DNA of 64,000 bases from Gigaspora rosea (GCA_003550325.1 QKWP01002092.1:1-64000), one strand, 5' to 3'. Shown: positions 43,824 to 54,858, counted from the first letter of the stretch. Notes: generated by a model from the sequence alone, not told the origin. Numbers and translations: made by a program.

Positions 43824-45270
43824 TAAGGATGCTAAGTTTAATCTGACTACTTTATATAGACCCAGATAATACTAATTATTAAACACGACAAGATATTTTA
43901 AATTTTTGACGGAGGTCATATTGTTAAAAAGGCTTTTAAATTGAATCGTATATTAAGCTTAAAATGGACATTACTATCAACATCCCTAGACATATATATA
44001 GTAATAGACCTCTAATAATTAGCTCCCTATAAATTGACATTATCCAAAAAGAATATTATTGTCCAAACAAGCGTTCAAAATTACAATTACATGAAATTTC
44101 AATTTACGAACTTTACGCAAAATTAAGTAATATACGTCTTATTTATATATCTAAGTTGAATCATAGTCAAAAATTCTTAATAGTTAGTTCGACTGCCAAA
44201 ATTAATATTACGCGTGATTTTTGGATGTACTTAATTTGGATATACTTAATTTCGGAACTTTAAGTTATTATCCTTAATTCATATCTTTTGAGAAAATGAA
44301 ACAAATAGAAGGTATCTGTGATGAATAGGTTAAACTCGTTGAAATAGAATTATCAAGACGACAATGAGACTTTTGAAAAGAAAATCAAGATTTACTTAAT
44401 CATAGTTAGACTGAAAAATAAATTGAAATGGAAAGTATTTATATATTGTAAAGTAGTATTAATTAAAATTTAATTAACACGATTATTTAGTTTATTTAAT
44501 TATGCTTAATTTTGTATTGGCTTAAAAAGATAAATAAATTAAAAAATTTAATTTTAACAAATTCATTAATTTTACCTTGCATAGAAAAATTAAAATTGAA
44601 AATTATTATGGAACACAATTCTATCCATCAAAGGTTTTTAAAATTCACGACCAGTCAGAATGTCATGTGATTTCTAGTACTCTAAAATTATGGTTTTGTC
44701 TAACAACTATACATCTCTAATTTATCACTACTGGTTATTATAAATTTTCAAGATACAATTAAAATTGTATTAAGCGAGGGCCAAAATAATTAACATTTTC
44801 TTTACTTATAATACAAATAGCAGATAAAGGAATAGTATTGCGGTAAATCTATGAAATATTTAGAATTGCTCATCACGTAGTAAGATTTGACTGTCACATT
44901 GTTTTAAATACATATCTATGTTATAATGAACAAATTGAAATGTCCGATATTATTTACATTTATTAAATATAATTCCGGCCAAAATTGCCCAAAAAAATAA
45001 ATTCAGCTTAAGATTTTCCCAATATACTGTATATACATATGCACCTAATTTTTAGCATTTATTAAATCATGTGCTTTCCAGTATAGTGATTCGATCCGTT
45101 TGTTATCTGATTGGTCGAATCTAATTTATATTTAGGACAGGACTAGACAGCACATGTCATTTTTATTCTACTTTTTTAATCACGAATTTCACCCGAAAAC
45201 CATAATCATCAGTATTCCAATCGCTTTAATGAAATAAAATGTAAAAAAAACTTTATTATTTTCAAGGACA
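43824..45270. other. Long intergenic stretch
   Basis: No gene supported. Scattered old repeat words: acaattacatgaaatttc (44085), tactctaaa...ttatggttttgtc (44680, an eroded family-P arm) and tatacatctctaa (44710, a hAT end). Confidence 0.35.
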
Positions 45271-45278
45271 ATAAAGCA

Positions 45279-45382
45279 AAATTGAATAATCAAAAAAAAT
45301 CAACAACAAAAGAACTACCGTAAACTGCTGGGTCTTGTATCTGGCAGTTTACGGTAGTAAAAAAACACCATTATTCAATTTA
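45279..45382. mobile_element. Foldback mini-element
   Basis: Outer arms attgaataat / attattcaat and inner perfect 15-bp arms actaccgtaaactgc / gcagtttacggtagt around gggtcttgtat. The inner words recur at 59170-59230. Confidence 0.6.
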
Positions 45383-45547
45383 TATTCAGATATTTTATAT
45401 CCTTCCAAAAACTTTTTGTAGCTGATGAATTTTTTGGTATAATCCAAAAATAATACTACCAAAATTATTGATATGTTCTGATTGACCCTTATTCAACCTA
45501 ATAATAAAATTCAATCGTTATAACAATTTTTTGGAAATTCAAAAAAT

Positions 45548-45899
45548 TCAGGAAACATGCCTTTTCAGTTTTTTAACTTCTTCACGCAGACAATTGACTT
45601 CAGAAGACTTTTTGTGTTCTTCACTCAAACGACGACTAATTTGACCAAGTTCTTTCAGATTAAAGTTTTCTGTTTTTAACAAAAATATCTCATTTTGTTG
45701 GTTTTCTAAAAGAATGTCAACTTTCCATAGGAATCCTCTGTATTAGTATTTAGAAAAGTGCATTAGACGAAAAATAGTTAAGAATATTCATACTTTCTTG
45801 AATTAATGCATTTTTATTATTCAAAGTTATTATCGCTTGTTCGTAATTGTAAGAGAAAATAGCTTTCCAAAAGAAAAAAACGACATAAATTATTTTCAT
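45548..45899 (-). CDS. Small coiled-coil protein with signal-like N-terminus (2 exons)
   Basis: Minus strand: exon 45899-45794, intron 45793-45721, exon 45720-45548; 279 bases, 92 residues. Starts MKIIYVVFFFWKAIFSYNYE, a likely signal peptide or membrane anchor, followed by coiled-coil helices: LENQQNEIFLLKTENFNLKE and NCLREEVKKLKRHVS. The acceptor (ggaaag) is a weak AG; the nearer cacag-type site would run into a stop, which is why the later AG was chosen. A shorter relative with the same HQKNEISLL / NQQNEIFLL core lies at 46042-46327. Role unknown; the coil suggests dimerisation. Confidence 0.45.
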
Positions 45900-46041
45900 T
45901 AATATAAACTTTACAAGAATTCAAACAAAAACATTATACCATTCATATTCATGAGTTCAGAAAGTTTCCTATGGAAAACATTCATATTGTAGCTTAATAA
46001 ATCAATTTAAATAAGAAGATTGACAGAAAAATAAAGGATGA

Positions 46042-46327
46042 TTACATTTTTAAGTCGAAGTTTTCAGCAGTTAACAAAGATATTTCATTTTTTTGATGTT
46101 CTAAAATATTTTTCAAAAGAAATCCACTTATTAATATTTAGTGAAATATTAAAAGTTTAAACAGAAAATGAGATCACCTGTAATCACTTTCTCTTCGATC
46201 ACATTAGGAATATTATCTTTGAAAACATAAATACGCATTAATTCAAGGAATTTTGATACTTTTGTTTAATACCAGTAAATAGAAATGAAATAATACTCTT
46301 ACTTTCTGGAACCAACTGAAAATTCAT
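46042..46327 (-). CDS. Small coiled-coil protein related to 45548-45899 (3 exons, tentative)
   Basis: Minus strand: exons 46327-46303, 46258-46178, 46100-46042; 165 bases, 54 residues, frame kept through two GT-AG introns. The middle exon reads FLELMRIYVFKDNIPNVIEE; the last reads EHQKNEISLLTAENFDLKM, which aligns with NQQNEIFLLKTENFNLKEL of the neighbour, so the two are tandem relatives. This copy ends right after the shared block. The tiny first exon and short introns make the model uncertain. Confidence 0.35.
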
Positions 46328-47156
46328 TATGACTGAATAAATTCTCGACAAACGAGGTAAAACCTTAACCTTAAAATTTTAAATTTTTCATAATAACATG
46401 CGAACAGAATTCTTTTATTTCTATTCTCGATTCTATACATAATCCACATTAATTAAATCTGTGCGTGTTTTCTGAAAAAATTATTACCTAGGTATTCAAA
46501 GAACGATCTGTTTTGCCGTAACGAAAAGGAGGGAGTCACAAGTCAATTTATCAGATTTCAGTTCGATGAATTCTCGTGTAAACAAGATAAAATATTATAT
46601 TACATTTAAAGATCTGCAATGCTACTAAAGTATAAGATCTGCAATATGAATATATATAAAACTTTATACATGTATTGATTTTTACTGTGTACAGTATATA
46701 AATATATAATAGGTAGGTATATAACTTATAAAGACTCGCAAAAATGAATACTCGAATGAAACGTATAACCTTATTTAAAAAAAACTGGGTTCACCAATAA
46801 CAGTAACAGTATATATTATATTAAATACAATAAGATAAACCGGTATCAGTATTATCATACAGTAAACCGTACTGTACTCAATATGAATCTATCTATATAG
46901 TACATATTAATAGAACTAAATAACGTTATAAAAAATAAGATAAAAAACAGGTTCAATATTTATATATGATCTACGATATATAATTCTCACATATATATAT
47001 TGTATATATATATTTATATATGCTTCTATATTTTAAAACTTGCTTATGGTATGATTTTCTCGGTATTAAATAAATACATATATATAATTCTGATATATAT
47101 ACTATTTAATAGAAAATTACAGGAATTGGTTCATTTTAACTCTTAACTTGTAAAAA
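46328..47156. other. Intergenic with TA-rich microsatellites
   Basis: Multiple tatata stretches (46640-46710, 46970-47100). No gene supported. Serves as upstream region for the membrane-protein gene. Confidence 0.45.
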
Positions 47157-48155
47157 ATGATTAAAGAACAACATAAATTGTGGCTTCATTTACTCAAAGT
47201 TTACCTAACTTTCGGCTGTCTTGTTTCTGGAACTTTGTATATTGTTAACGTTCGTTTATTTTTATTTTTTAATCATATTTGTGTTGGCCATCATGTTATA
47301 GCTGAATTAGTCTTTCTTTTTTGCATTCTTAGGCATTAGTGTTTGTCCCAGGACAATATTTAATTGGATCTTGGGTTGAAATTGTCTCAATGTTACAGTA
47401 TGTTAATTAATTTTGCCGCATTAGTTTTGCCTCGCTCAAAAGCAATGCTGATTTTTTTTGTTTTTTTTTTTAACATTTATAGCCATAACATCATCAAAAC
47501 AAACTTACTTTTACTTTTTTGTTTTTACGTGGCACTACCTTTATATATCAATAATACAACAATCGTGAATCTTGGAATCATTTTGAGATTAGCAATTTCA
47601 ATATGGAATTGGTATTCATTTGTTAACACTGGGTTTTTTTCTTATTTGAATTTTATAGGATGGATATTTTTTTCAGGTATATATATATATATAATTAACT
47701 TCTCACAATGATGTTTAAAATGTTCGACTCGTGTGTTTCAAATATTTTATTTTACATTTTGCAGTCTTTTACGAAATTGAAATTACTATTTACCACTTTG
47801 CAAGATCGGAACCTCAAGTTTTTATAAGATATACACCTAAATATTTGCTCGTTTTTATCGTCCTTTGTACTGCAAATTTTAGTTGGTTTTATGACTTGAA
47901 TTACATTAGATGGTTTTGTTTTTTAGGTACAAAAGTTTTTCATCATTTTTAAATTGATAAATTGATGCCTCAAATTAGAGTATTAATTATGATTTTTACG
48001 TTTAAGTCCTTTTTGTAGTTGAACTTAAAAATCATCACTTTTTGAGATCAGGATTTATTTTATCTGCATTTTACTTGTTTATCTTTTTTATCTGTATTTA
48101 TTTATTGATTGTGTTTGAATTATTTTATGCCAGATGTTTTCACGATTGTATTTAA
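47157..48155 (+). CDS. Multi-pass membrane protein, unknown family (5 exons)
   Basis: Model: 47157-47249, 47333-47397, 47483-47676, 47765-47926, 48019-48155; 651 bases, 216 residues, all five exons joining in frame over GT-AG introns. Hydrophobic helices cover about residues 9-30, 32-50, 60-78, 82-98, 103-118, 136-150 and 178-205 (FILSAFYLFIFFICIYLLIV). Conserved-looking polar spots between them: WNWYSFVNTG, YEIEITIYHFARSEPQ, DLNYIRW. About seven transmembrane segments suggest a receptor- or transporter-like protein, but no signature motif identifies a family. The exon 1 donor is ambiguous (gttcgt at 47250 or gttaac at 47244); both keep frame. Confidence 0.6.
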
Positions 48156-49182
48156 ACTCAATAATTCTAAAATCAACTAATAAATTTGGTTTAATTTAGT
48201 CGAAATTACTCAAATTTTACACTAGTGCATCCTATCGACATTAAAATATTTCGGGGTTAGCCAATCAAAATGCCCAAAAATTGAATTTGATTGGCTAATG
48301 AACAATCAAATAATGCTGATCATCGAATTACGAAACAGGGCTCTGCTGGATAGATAGTTTCTTTATCAGTTATTAGTTAATTCAAATAAGTAAATTGGGT
48401 CTATGAATAAACACAAGGGTGACTTAAGCAGGTCCTACTGTATATTATATATTGATGGTTTTATTTTAAAATATTGCATCGTTTGTTTATGTGGTTAAAA
48501 TTTTTCACTTGATTATTAATCTTACTAACTGTTGAATTTATTATTAGTCGATTTGTGCAATCAGGATCTCGTGACTTTACAACTACATTGGATTCAGTAA
48601 CTTTCGATTTGGATTGCAGTGAATGACTTTGTTTATCTGGTATATATTATTCATTCAATCAAAATTTTTTGATTAAAATTGTATTTACGCCTTATTCGGA
48701 ATTTAAAATCATATTTACTTGGCAGAATTGGGATCTCGTGATATTATAGACCATTTGTTTACTTCTTTTATCTTATGTCATTTAATTTTATTTGAATTGT
48801 TTAATTCAAAAATTGATAAATGGCCCGTTATTTGTTTCGGTCCAAATTAAGTTCAATTTACAAATTTAGTTTAACTTGGTTCTCTTGTTTCTTTACAGTC
48901 ATTTACAAAAATTAATAAAATTTAGAGTGTAAGTTGTACCAGTGTCATCGTAGAATTTGAACAATTACTGAATATTTTAAATTTGTTTTATCAATTTTTT
49001 AAATATGTATAATTTTCAAGAAAATTTCACATTGGATCTTTTCAATATTGCTTCTAAGATATACATTGTTTTTATAATACTACAAAAACCGGTTTATTGT
49101 AAATATAATTTTATCCGTTTTCCCGATTCATTAACAAAACCGGTTTATAGATATGTAAAATTAATGTGGTGACTGAAAAATT
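48156..49182. other. Downstream region with decayed exon-like copies
   Basis: Two stretches, each after an AG, resemble the last exon of the membrane-protein gene: 48548-48645 (tcgatttgtgcaatcaggat) and 48720-48830 (gttt-acttcttttatctta...ttatttgaattgtt). Both carry stops, suggesting eroded tandem duplicates. At 49090-49150 the word aaaaccggttta is duplicated. Confidence 0.3.
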
Positions 49183-49570
49183 TTGACGTCATGTAACCCG
49201 AACTCTGACCTAAATAATTTTTTGAAATCACTAAATTTTAAGTTAACCGGTGTACTAAGTAAAATTGTTTGGTTTGTTACTCGTCAGTATATAATGCTCC
49301 ACAGGTTCGATCCGAGCTCTGAATCCGAATCGACGGAGTGGCTCGGGTTACATAAATTGCAAGATTTACCGGTATTTCATTTTGGCATATTCACTTTGTA
49401 CTTAAACTTGATCCGATCCAATCATTATCCGATAAATTATTTTGGAATAGTGTTCCGCAGACCGGCTACGGTTCGGGTCCGGGTCTATAATTTTCTGATT
49501 CGACTGGTTCCAAGTATTCCGACCCGAGTCTTGATTTTACGTCACGGGACTTTCATTAGTCAATGATCAC
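49183..49570. other. GC-richer segment, probable old DNA transposon
   Basis: Contains inverted words tgtaacccga / tcgggttaca and repeated cgggt/acccg motifs (49195-49550), unlike the surrounding AT-rich DNA. The 127-codon frame across it has a basic, shuffled look and is not taken as a gene. Boundaries unclear. Confidence 0.3.
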
Positions 49571-49676
49571 ATGATAAAAATATTATGATATCATCTGTTT
49601 ACTTTTTTGTAATAAATAAACATTACTGTTTTTATTTCGTTATCAGTGTTTACATATTTGCATAAAATCCGTAATA

Positions 49677-50076
49677 ATGTTAAGTCCACAAGATGGTGAA
49701 AATTTTTTTAATGAACTTATTTTTGACATTAAAAAATCGAAAAATTCGAAATGTGAAGATATAGGACTGTTAAGGTTCTTAGAATTTTGTGAAAAAAGAG
49801 TGGCTCTTGAAGTTAACGACAGAAAAATTTTACACAAAAAATATTTGGAAGGTTTAGATGCTATGATTAAGGGTATATCTGATATTTAATTTTTTGAAGA
49901 CTGAATATCTAAATATAATATCTATTGTCCTCTATTTATCCTTGAGCTTCTCTGAATATATTTTTCTGATAGAAACACTTAAGCGAAAAAATAACAATAT
50001 TTCAAAAGATAAACTTCAATCAATTAGAACCAACTTTCCGGTAAGCAGTAATGAAGAACCCAAAGTTATACTGTGA
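49677..50076 (+). CDS. Unknown small helical protein (2 exons)
   Basis: Exon 49677-49872, intron 49873-49972 (gtatat...ctgatag), exon 49973-50076; 300 bases, 99 residues. Acidic N-terminal helices (NFFNELIFDIKKSKNSKCED, IGLLRFLEFCEKRVALEVND) run to KKYLEGLDAMIK; then, across the junction, a basic ETLKRKNNNISKDKLQSIRT and a polar tail. The unspliced frames on either side each look truncated, while the joined one is continuous, supporting the intron. No signal peptide or known motif. Confidence 0.5.
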
Positions 50077-50082
50077 ACAACA

Positions 50083-50350
50083 AGAGACTACTAAATTAGT
50101 TTCGTGATAATGATTATAATGATTGCATTAATATTTCTGACTGATGTAATTTTATGGGACCAGAAACTACTAAATTAGTTTGCATCAAAAATTATCTGGT
50201 TTTACTATGTTGACCTTAGCAATTTTTGATTGGTTCCTTCTTAGCATTACGGATGTCTTTAGGGGATCAGAGACTACTAAATTAGTCTCGTGTCAAAAAT
50301 TATCTGGTTACAAGGATAACCTTGCAGTTTTTGACTGGTTCCTGCTTTAA
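50083..50350 (+). repeat. Tandem repeat, three copies of a 75-105 base unit
   Basis: agactactaaattagtttcg occurs at about 50083, 50164 and 50270. The last two copies also share tcaaaaattatctggtt and tttttga(t/c)tggttcct. Confidence 0.75.
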
Positions 50351-50506
50351 TTATTATGTGATATCGATTAAATAGACGAATATTTGTTCATCAGTATTTA
50401 GGCTTTGTTCTTATGATTTTTAATTGTAACTACAATACTAACGCTTATATATATATCTTTTATAGGTTACTTGTGCATGTTACGAAGTATAAAACAACCT
50501 TAACGA

Positions 50507-50993
50507 TGTTGAACCCGATTTTCCCTAAAAACAATTTTAAATTTATTTATTTTTATAAATTATATCGAAAAAAACGTAAATTGAATTTTATATTAAATTG
50601 TTTAAAAGAGCCAATTGATATCTTTTTTTTTTTGTATTGTTCAGTAAGATAAAACCAAATCATAAAAAATATTTAAAATAGATTTAAAGTTGCTAAAAAT
50701 GAAAAAAAATCTAGTTCAGTAAGATAAGGTCAAACATAAAAAATATTTAAAGTAGATTTAAAAAATGAAAAAAAATCTACTATAATTAATCCACCAGTAG
50801 CACATTCCGGAAAAACAGCAGAAGCAATTTTTAATGAGATAAAAAATAAACATGGAGAAGTCACACACAATGAAATTTTATCTTATATGAAAAAACAAGG
50901 ATCGTCACTTATATTTGACGTTAAAGACCCAGATAAAAAATATAACGTTAGAGAACTTAACGGTTTAATCAACAAATATCCTGCGCATTTTTA
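50507..50993 (+). CDS. Unknown-family paralogue 2
   Basis: Homologue of 32900-33571. A likely first exon from the ATG at 50507 (MLNPIFPKNNFKFIYFYKLY, KLNFILNCLKEPID) is followed by an about 85-base tandem duplication containing gtaagat donors. Then comes a clean frame to the TAA at 50991-50993: KVDLKNEKKSTIINPPVAHS, GKTAEAIFNEIKNKHGEVTH, EILSYMKKQGSSLIFDVKD, ELNGLINKYPAHF. Compared with paralogue 1 the core aligns end to end, but the intron near its end is missing here. The exact 5' splice cannot be fixed. Unrecognised family. Confidence 0.45.
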
Positions 50994-51000
50994 AAAAAAA

Positions 51001-51345
51001 AACTTTTAAAGTTATTTCTTCACAAAATGAGTTTCAATTATACAATTAAATTATTTAAAGAAAAATTTTATCAAATCAATGAATTTTTTTGATTTTTTGA
51101 AAGTAATAGAAAAACAAGGACAAATCGTAACTTCAACTGAACTAAATTTGATAAATTTAACAAAATTATGTTAAAAAATTTATCTTTGATTATTTACTTA
51201 AATTTGTTATTTTTTTTAAAAATTCCCACTTAAAAAAATCACAATTCCAAAGATTCCTTGTCAATTCCCGATTCTCTAGCATGTCATCTATTAGCGTACG
51301 ATATATAAATAAAATCCAGATACTGTCACGCCTGCGACAAATAGA
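51001..51345. other. Intergenic, nothing recognised
   Basis: AT-rich; no features supported. Confidence 0.4.
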
Positions 51346-51765
51346 TTATTTTAATAAGTTAAATAAAAATTTAATGAACCATTTGAAATAAATAAATTTC
51401 ATAGAATAAAAAAACCAGATAAAATATATAATTAAAATATATACAGTTCCTAGCTGGCTTACAGTAGGGATATATAAATATATATATATATATACACTTT
51501 TCCGCAGAGTTATCTCACTTTCATTTTGATTATTTAGAATATCATTAAGCTGTTGCTGTATTTTTGCCAATTGCTGTTGATTATTTTGTATGACTCTAAA
51601 AAATTTTTTTATAAAATCGTTCTGATCCGTTTGTTCAGAAGGAGACTCACTGTCTTTAGCACTATATTTATATTTCAAATAAATATTTAATAGGAAAAAA
51701 AAAACAAGAATAAGCATTAATTTGATTAACCATAATTTGATAATAACAGCTACTGCTTGAATCAT
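51346..51765 (-). CDS. Membrane-anchored coiled-coil protein
   Basis: Minus-strand ORF from the ATG at 51765. A hydrophobic anchor at residues 5-29 (VAVIIKLWLIKLMLILVFFF...) is followed by a polar linker rich in S, E and Q (SAKDSESPSEQTDQNDF), then a glutamine-rich coiled coil (RVIQNNQQQLAKIQQQLNDI) to ITLRK at about residue 89. Beyond that the frame passes through a TA microsatellite and becomes hydrophobic and repetitive; this is probably untranslated or intronic (a gtgtata donor follows RK). I trust only the first 90 residues. Confidence 0.5.
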   Translation of the reverse strand: MIQAVAVIIKLWLIKLMLILVFFFLLNIYLKYKYSAKDSESPSEQTDQNDFIKKFFRVIQNNQQQLAKIQQQLNDILNNQNESEITLRKSVYIYIYLYIPTVSQLGTVYILIIYFIWFFYSMKFIYFKWFIKFLFNLLK

Positions 51766-52619
51766 GAGATATAAAATTGTCTACTTCGTTGCGTCTTTCA
51801 ACTAAGACCGATGTTGTTGATATTTTTAAATAGTGTCATCAATTTATACTAAGAGGTCACCAGGAAGATAATCATTCTATCAAGAGGTTTTTATTCAAAA
51901 AACGAAATAAACAATGTGTTCATGTCCTAAAATAGAATCTTTATAACGTTAACTAAACAATTACGATTAGGGTTTTTAATACAGTAGTAATTTACTATAT
52001 AAATTGTCGTTACCCTGATACTGCAAAAGCTCTTAGTAAAAAAAATACTTTGACTTCTTTGAAAATAGTTTCACCCGAAACACTAGGCACTGTACACCCG
52101 AGCGTGAGCTTTTTAATTTATTTATCGTTAAATTTTTTTAAAAAATTATGCATTTACACAATATGCAGTATGCATTTAGACAGTATCGATAAATATCCAC
52201 AGTACTGTATGTTGCAAAAGATCAACCCACAGGTAATGCTGCGGTAATCTGTGGTACAAGTTCTCTGGAATTCTTGATATTCGATTTTATGAATTGGAGG
52301 AAAGGTGGGAATAAGAAGAATAACAAGAATTCATCGGACTAGATATTGTTTATATCATCCTATATTTCTTTCGATTATTAACTCTATCGATATCGATATG
52401 AATGTTATCCGCAGTAATAATTAATAGGTAATTATATTGATATGAAATTACCAAATCAAGAAACAATAACTTCTCGGATAAACTCAACACAGCTGTAAAG
52501 ATAAAAATTAACCAATCAAACAACACATGTATAATCTTCGAAGATAATTCGCTATCGTTATTTAAATAATTAAAATTAATATTTGAGTCAGAGCCACTGG
52601 ATTCTAGCAATAGCAAAAA
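51766..52619. other. Intergenic; weak minus-strand frame 52664-52350
   Basis: The minus-strand open frame ending at 52350 has a signal-like start (FTISLVLFLLLLES) but begins at TTG with no ATG, so it is not called a gene. The plus-strand frame at 52050 lacks coding character. Confidence 0.3.
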
Positions 52620-52740
52620 TAGCACGAGCGATATTGTGAAAACCACATAACCAAATCTGACCAAATTTTTTTATATATAGAATTAAATAAAACAATTTCG
52701 GTCGGATTTGGTTATGTGGTTGTCACGATATCGCTAGTAC
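52620..52740. repeat. Inverted repeat with about 40-bp arms
   Basis: Arms 52622-52662 and 52700-52740 (cgagcgatattgtgaaaacc... / ...ggttgtcacgatatcgctag) with a 37-base AT spacer; about 88% complementary. No target duplication found. Confidence 0.75.
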
Positions 52741-52818
52741 AAAATTAAATTGAGTAGTTTTGATTAATAATATTGTTTTATTATAAAATATTACAACTTC
52801 AATACCTATACCCTAAAT

Positions 52819-53019
52819 TAGTGATGGGCAAATGGCTGTTTTTCTAAAAATCCTGCGCGGGATTCGCGGGATTGGTTTTTTCGGATTCTTACGGAAATGG
52901 GTCAAAATTTCACCTCGCTCTCAGAATATTTCGGAACCCGGCCAGAATTATGACGCTACCCAAATAATATAATATATCCCGCGCGTGATTTTTTTGAATC
53001 ACGCGCGTGCCCATCACTA
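52819..53019. mobile_element. hAT-type MITE, family C, copy 1
   Basis: 201 bases, ends TAGTGATGGGCA / TGCCCATCACTA (perfect 12-bp), 8-bp duplication CCCTAAAT (52811-52818 and 53020-53027). The core carries GC-rich words (cctgcgcgggattcgcggg, cccgcgcgtgat) rare in this genome. Confidence 0.92.
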
Positions 53020-53149
53020 CCCTAAATCAATTTATCTTCAAACATCATAATGAAATTTTGAATTATTTCAATTCAAATAAAAATGAATCTAGAATTATAC
53101 TGTTAATATTAATCTTAAAAAACATTCCGAAAAATTTTATAGACGATAA

Positions 53150-53308
53150 TATAAACAAATTATCCAATTAAATAGTCAAAAAAGAAATCAAGAAATTCAA
53201 AAAGAAATTCAAGAAGAAAGTCAAAACAATATTCAAGAATTTAAATCCATATTAAGAATTTACAAACTAAAATTTGTACAAAAAATGAAAAAATTAAATA
53301 TAGAATAG
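53150..53308 (+). other. Coiled-coil exon-like frame
   Basis: Open frame without a start reads QLNSQKRNQEIQKEIQEESQ then NNIQEFKSILRIYKL. It resembles the window's other coiled-coil exons and runs into the left end of the next MITE (stop TAG at about 53308). Confidence 0.25.
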
Positions 53309-53521
53309 GCAACACCTCCGGCAAAGTTTCCAGGGACGGAGAGTTAGCTTTCACGAAATCGTGAAATGTGGCGCAGTACCACTTCATGTGACCAATCTGA
53401 TCGCGCAATACCTGATTGGTCACATGAAGTGGCATTGCGTCAATTTTCGTGATTACGCGATTTGTCTAATTTTTCGTTCCTGGAAAATTTGCTGGAAGTG
53501 TCACCTTTTCTATATTTAATC
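53293..53521. mobile_element. MITE with long (about 55-bp) terminal inverted repeats
   Basis: Ends attaaatatagaataggcaa...ccagggacg / cgttcctgg...ggtgtcaccttttctatatttaat are inverted. A second internal inverted pair is ccacttcatgtgacca / tggtcacatgaagtgg. The minus-strand frame inside is a by-product. Confidence 0.7.
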
Positions 53522-54039
53522 ATCAGAAATATTTTTTAATTTTCCGTCCATTTTTGATGGAAAAATAAAGATTTTCTCCTCTATTTATTGTCAAAATTTT
53601 CAGCCTTAAATTAAATTTATTCAGTTATACTTATTTAATTGAATGTTTAATTCTATCGCTAGTTCGAAATAATTGACAAAGATCATCTGATAATTAAATT
53701 GACCAAATTAAAAATTTTTAATAAATTGTTTATCAAATACAATTTCTAATTTCACATTATATAAATGAAGTTTGCCGTATTTATTTGATTTATTATTTAG
53801 TCAGAACGATGTATTGTTTTTTAAGAAATTTTATTGGTCGGCAATTATTGACTTCAAGATACTGCAATTAATAAATTAGAAAACAATCTAAATTAGAATA
53901 TGAGCTATAATTTACAGTTTATAAAAAATTTTTAGTTTAAAATCAATTTCTTTTTTTTTAATCTCTATATAAAATTTTAAATAAAATAATTTTCAAACAA
54001 CAAAAATTTATAATTTAATTTTATCAAAAAAATACTAAA
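53522..54039. other. Intergenic, nothing recognised
   Basis: AT-rich 3' side of the cysteine-rich gene; no features. Confidence 0.4.
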
Positions 54040-54493
54040 TTAAAAAGGATTACAATGAGGTTCATTTGTAAAAGCAAAAATATCATCACAATTTTTAAAC
54101 GGTCCAGCAGTTATACAACACATTGGAGTATTACCACCACAACATCTTTTACCACAACATTTAGTAGAAATTGGACAACATGCTTCGTTTCCTAATGAAT
54201 TAATTCCTTGATCACAACATTGACTACCTTGCGGACAACACAAAGTTCTTCCACAACATATCGAACCTAATCATTCATTAAACATTATTATTTAACATTA
54301 TTATTTAAACATAATAATTGAAACAAACATTAAACATACCAGTGGGACAAGTAGAACCATCAGGACACTTAACATTGACAGGCGGTGGCTTCGGTATATT
54401 AGTAGGGAATACACTAGGCGGAGTTTTTTGTGGCAATGCCAAAGTTAATATAATAAAAACGGAAATTAAAAAATATATAATTATTTTCTTCAT
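54040..54493 (-). CDS. Secreted cysteine-rich, granulin-like protein (2 exons)
   Basis: Minus strand: exon 54493-54340, intron 54339-54267 (gtatgtt...gattag), exon 54266-54040; 381 bases, 126 residues. Clear signal peptide (MKKIIIYFLISVFIILTLAL), a proline-rich linker (TPPSVFPTNIPKPPPVN), then 18 cysteines including seven CC pairs: KCPDGSTCPTGSICCG, RTLCCPQGSQCCDQG, EACCPISTKCCGKRCC, NTPMCC. The opening CPDGSTCPxGxxCC and the spaced CC pairs match the granulin motif, a stacked-hairpin disulphide fold of secreted growth factors, though the later spacing is irregular. Likely an extracellular structural or effector peptide. Two other cysteine-rich secreted genes lie within 3 kb. Intact. Confidence 0.82.
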
Positions 54494-54535
54494 TGTTAAG
54501 TAATTAATCGAAAATATTAAAATTGATGTTAATAA

Positions 54536-54752
54536 TTGTCACAGCTGAAACTGGAAATGGCTGAAGCCAGAAATTTTAACTATTTTAATATGAAATTTTC
54601 AAAAAATTTTGGGGTGCATTTTTTAGCTTTTTTTTAACAGTTAAGTTAGGGTGGGGTTTAGGGTTAGTTTTTATAGTAAGAGTATAAGTGGATTTTGGTA
54701 GTGTTTATATTTTTAAATCGAGGTCCCTAATTTCCAGCTTCAGCCGCAATAA
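54536..54752 (-). mobile_element. MITE with GCTGAAGCTGGAAA ends (copy 2)
   Basis: 217 bases, reverse orientation of 12934-13162. Same ends (TTGTCACAGCTGAAACTGGA / TTCAGCCGCAATAA) and internal ttagggt/gggtttagggttag. Lies 43 bases upstream of the cysteine-rich gene's ATG. Confidence 0.75.
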
Positions 54753-54858
54753 CTAATAAAAATAAATACACAAGAAAATAATAATGTACATTTTTTACAT
54801 TTCTTTCTCTTGATCGTAAAATTTCAGCATTTTACAACATTTTATTATATGAGTGAAT

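Noticed and set aside
49299-49311. GGTTCGATCC resembling a tRNA B box
   Set aside because: No acceptor stem, anticodon loop or A box could be placed around it.
49183-49566. 127-codon ORF
   Set aside because: Lies in a GC-richer segment with inverted tgtaacccga words; likely transposon DNA.
53241-53435. Minus-strand ORF
   Set aside because: Falls within a MITE with long inverted ends.
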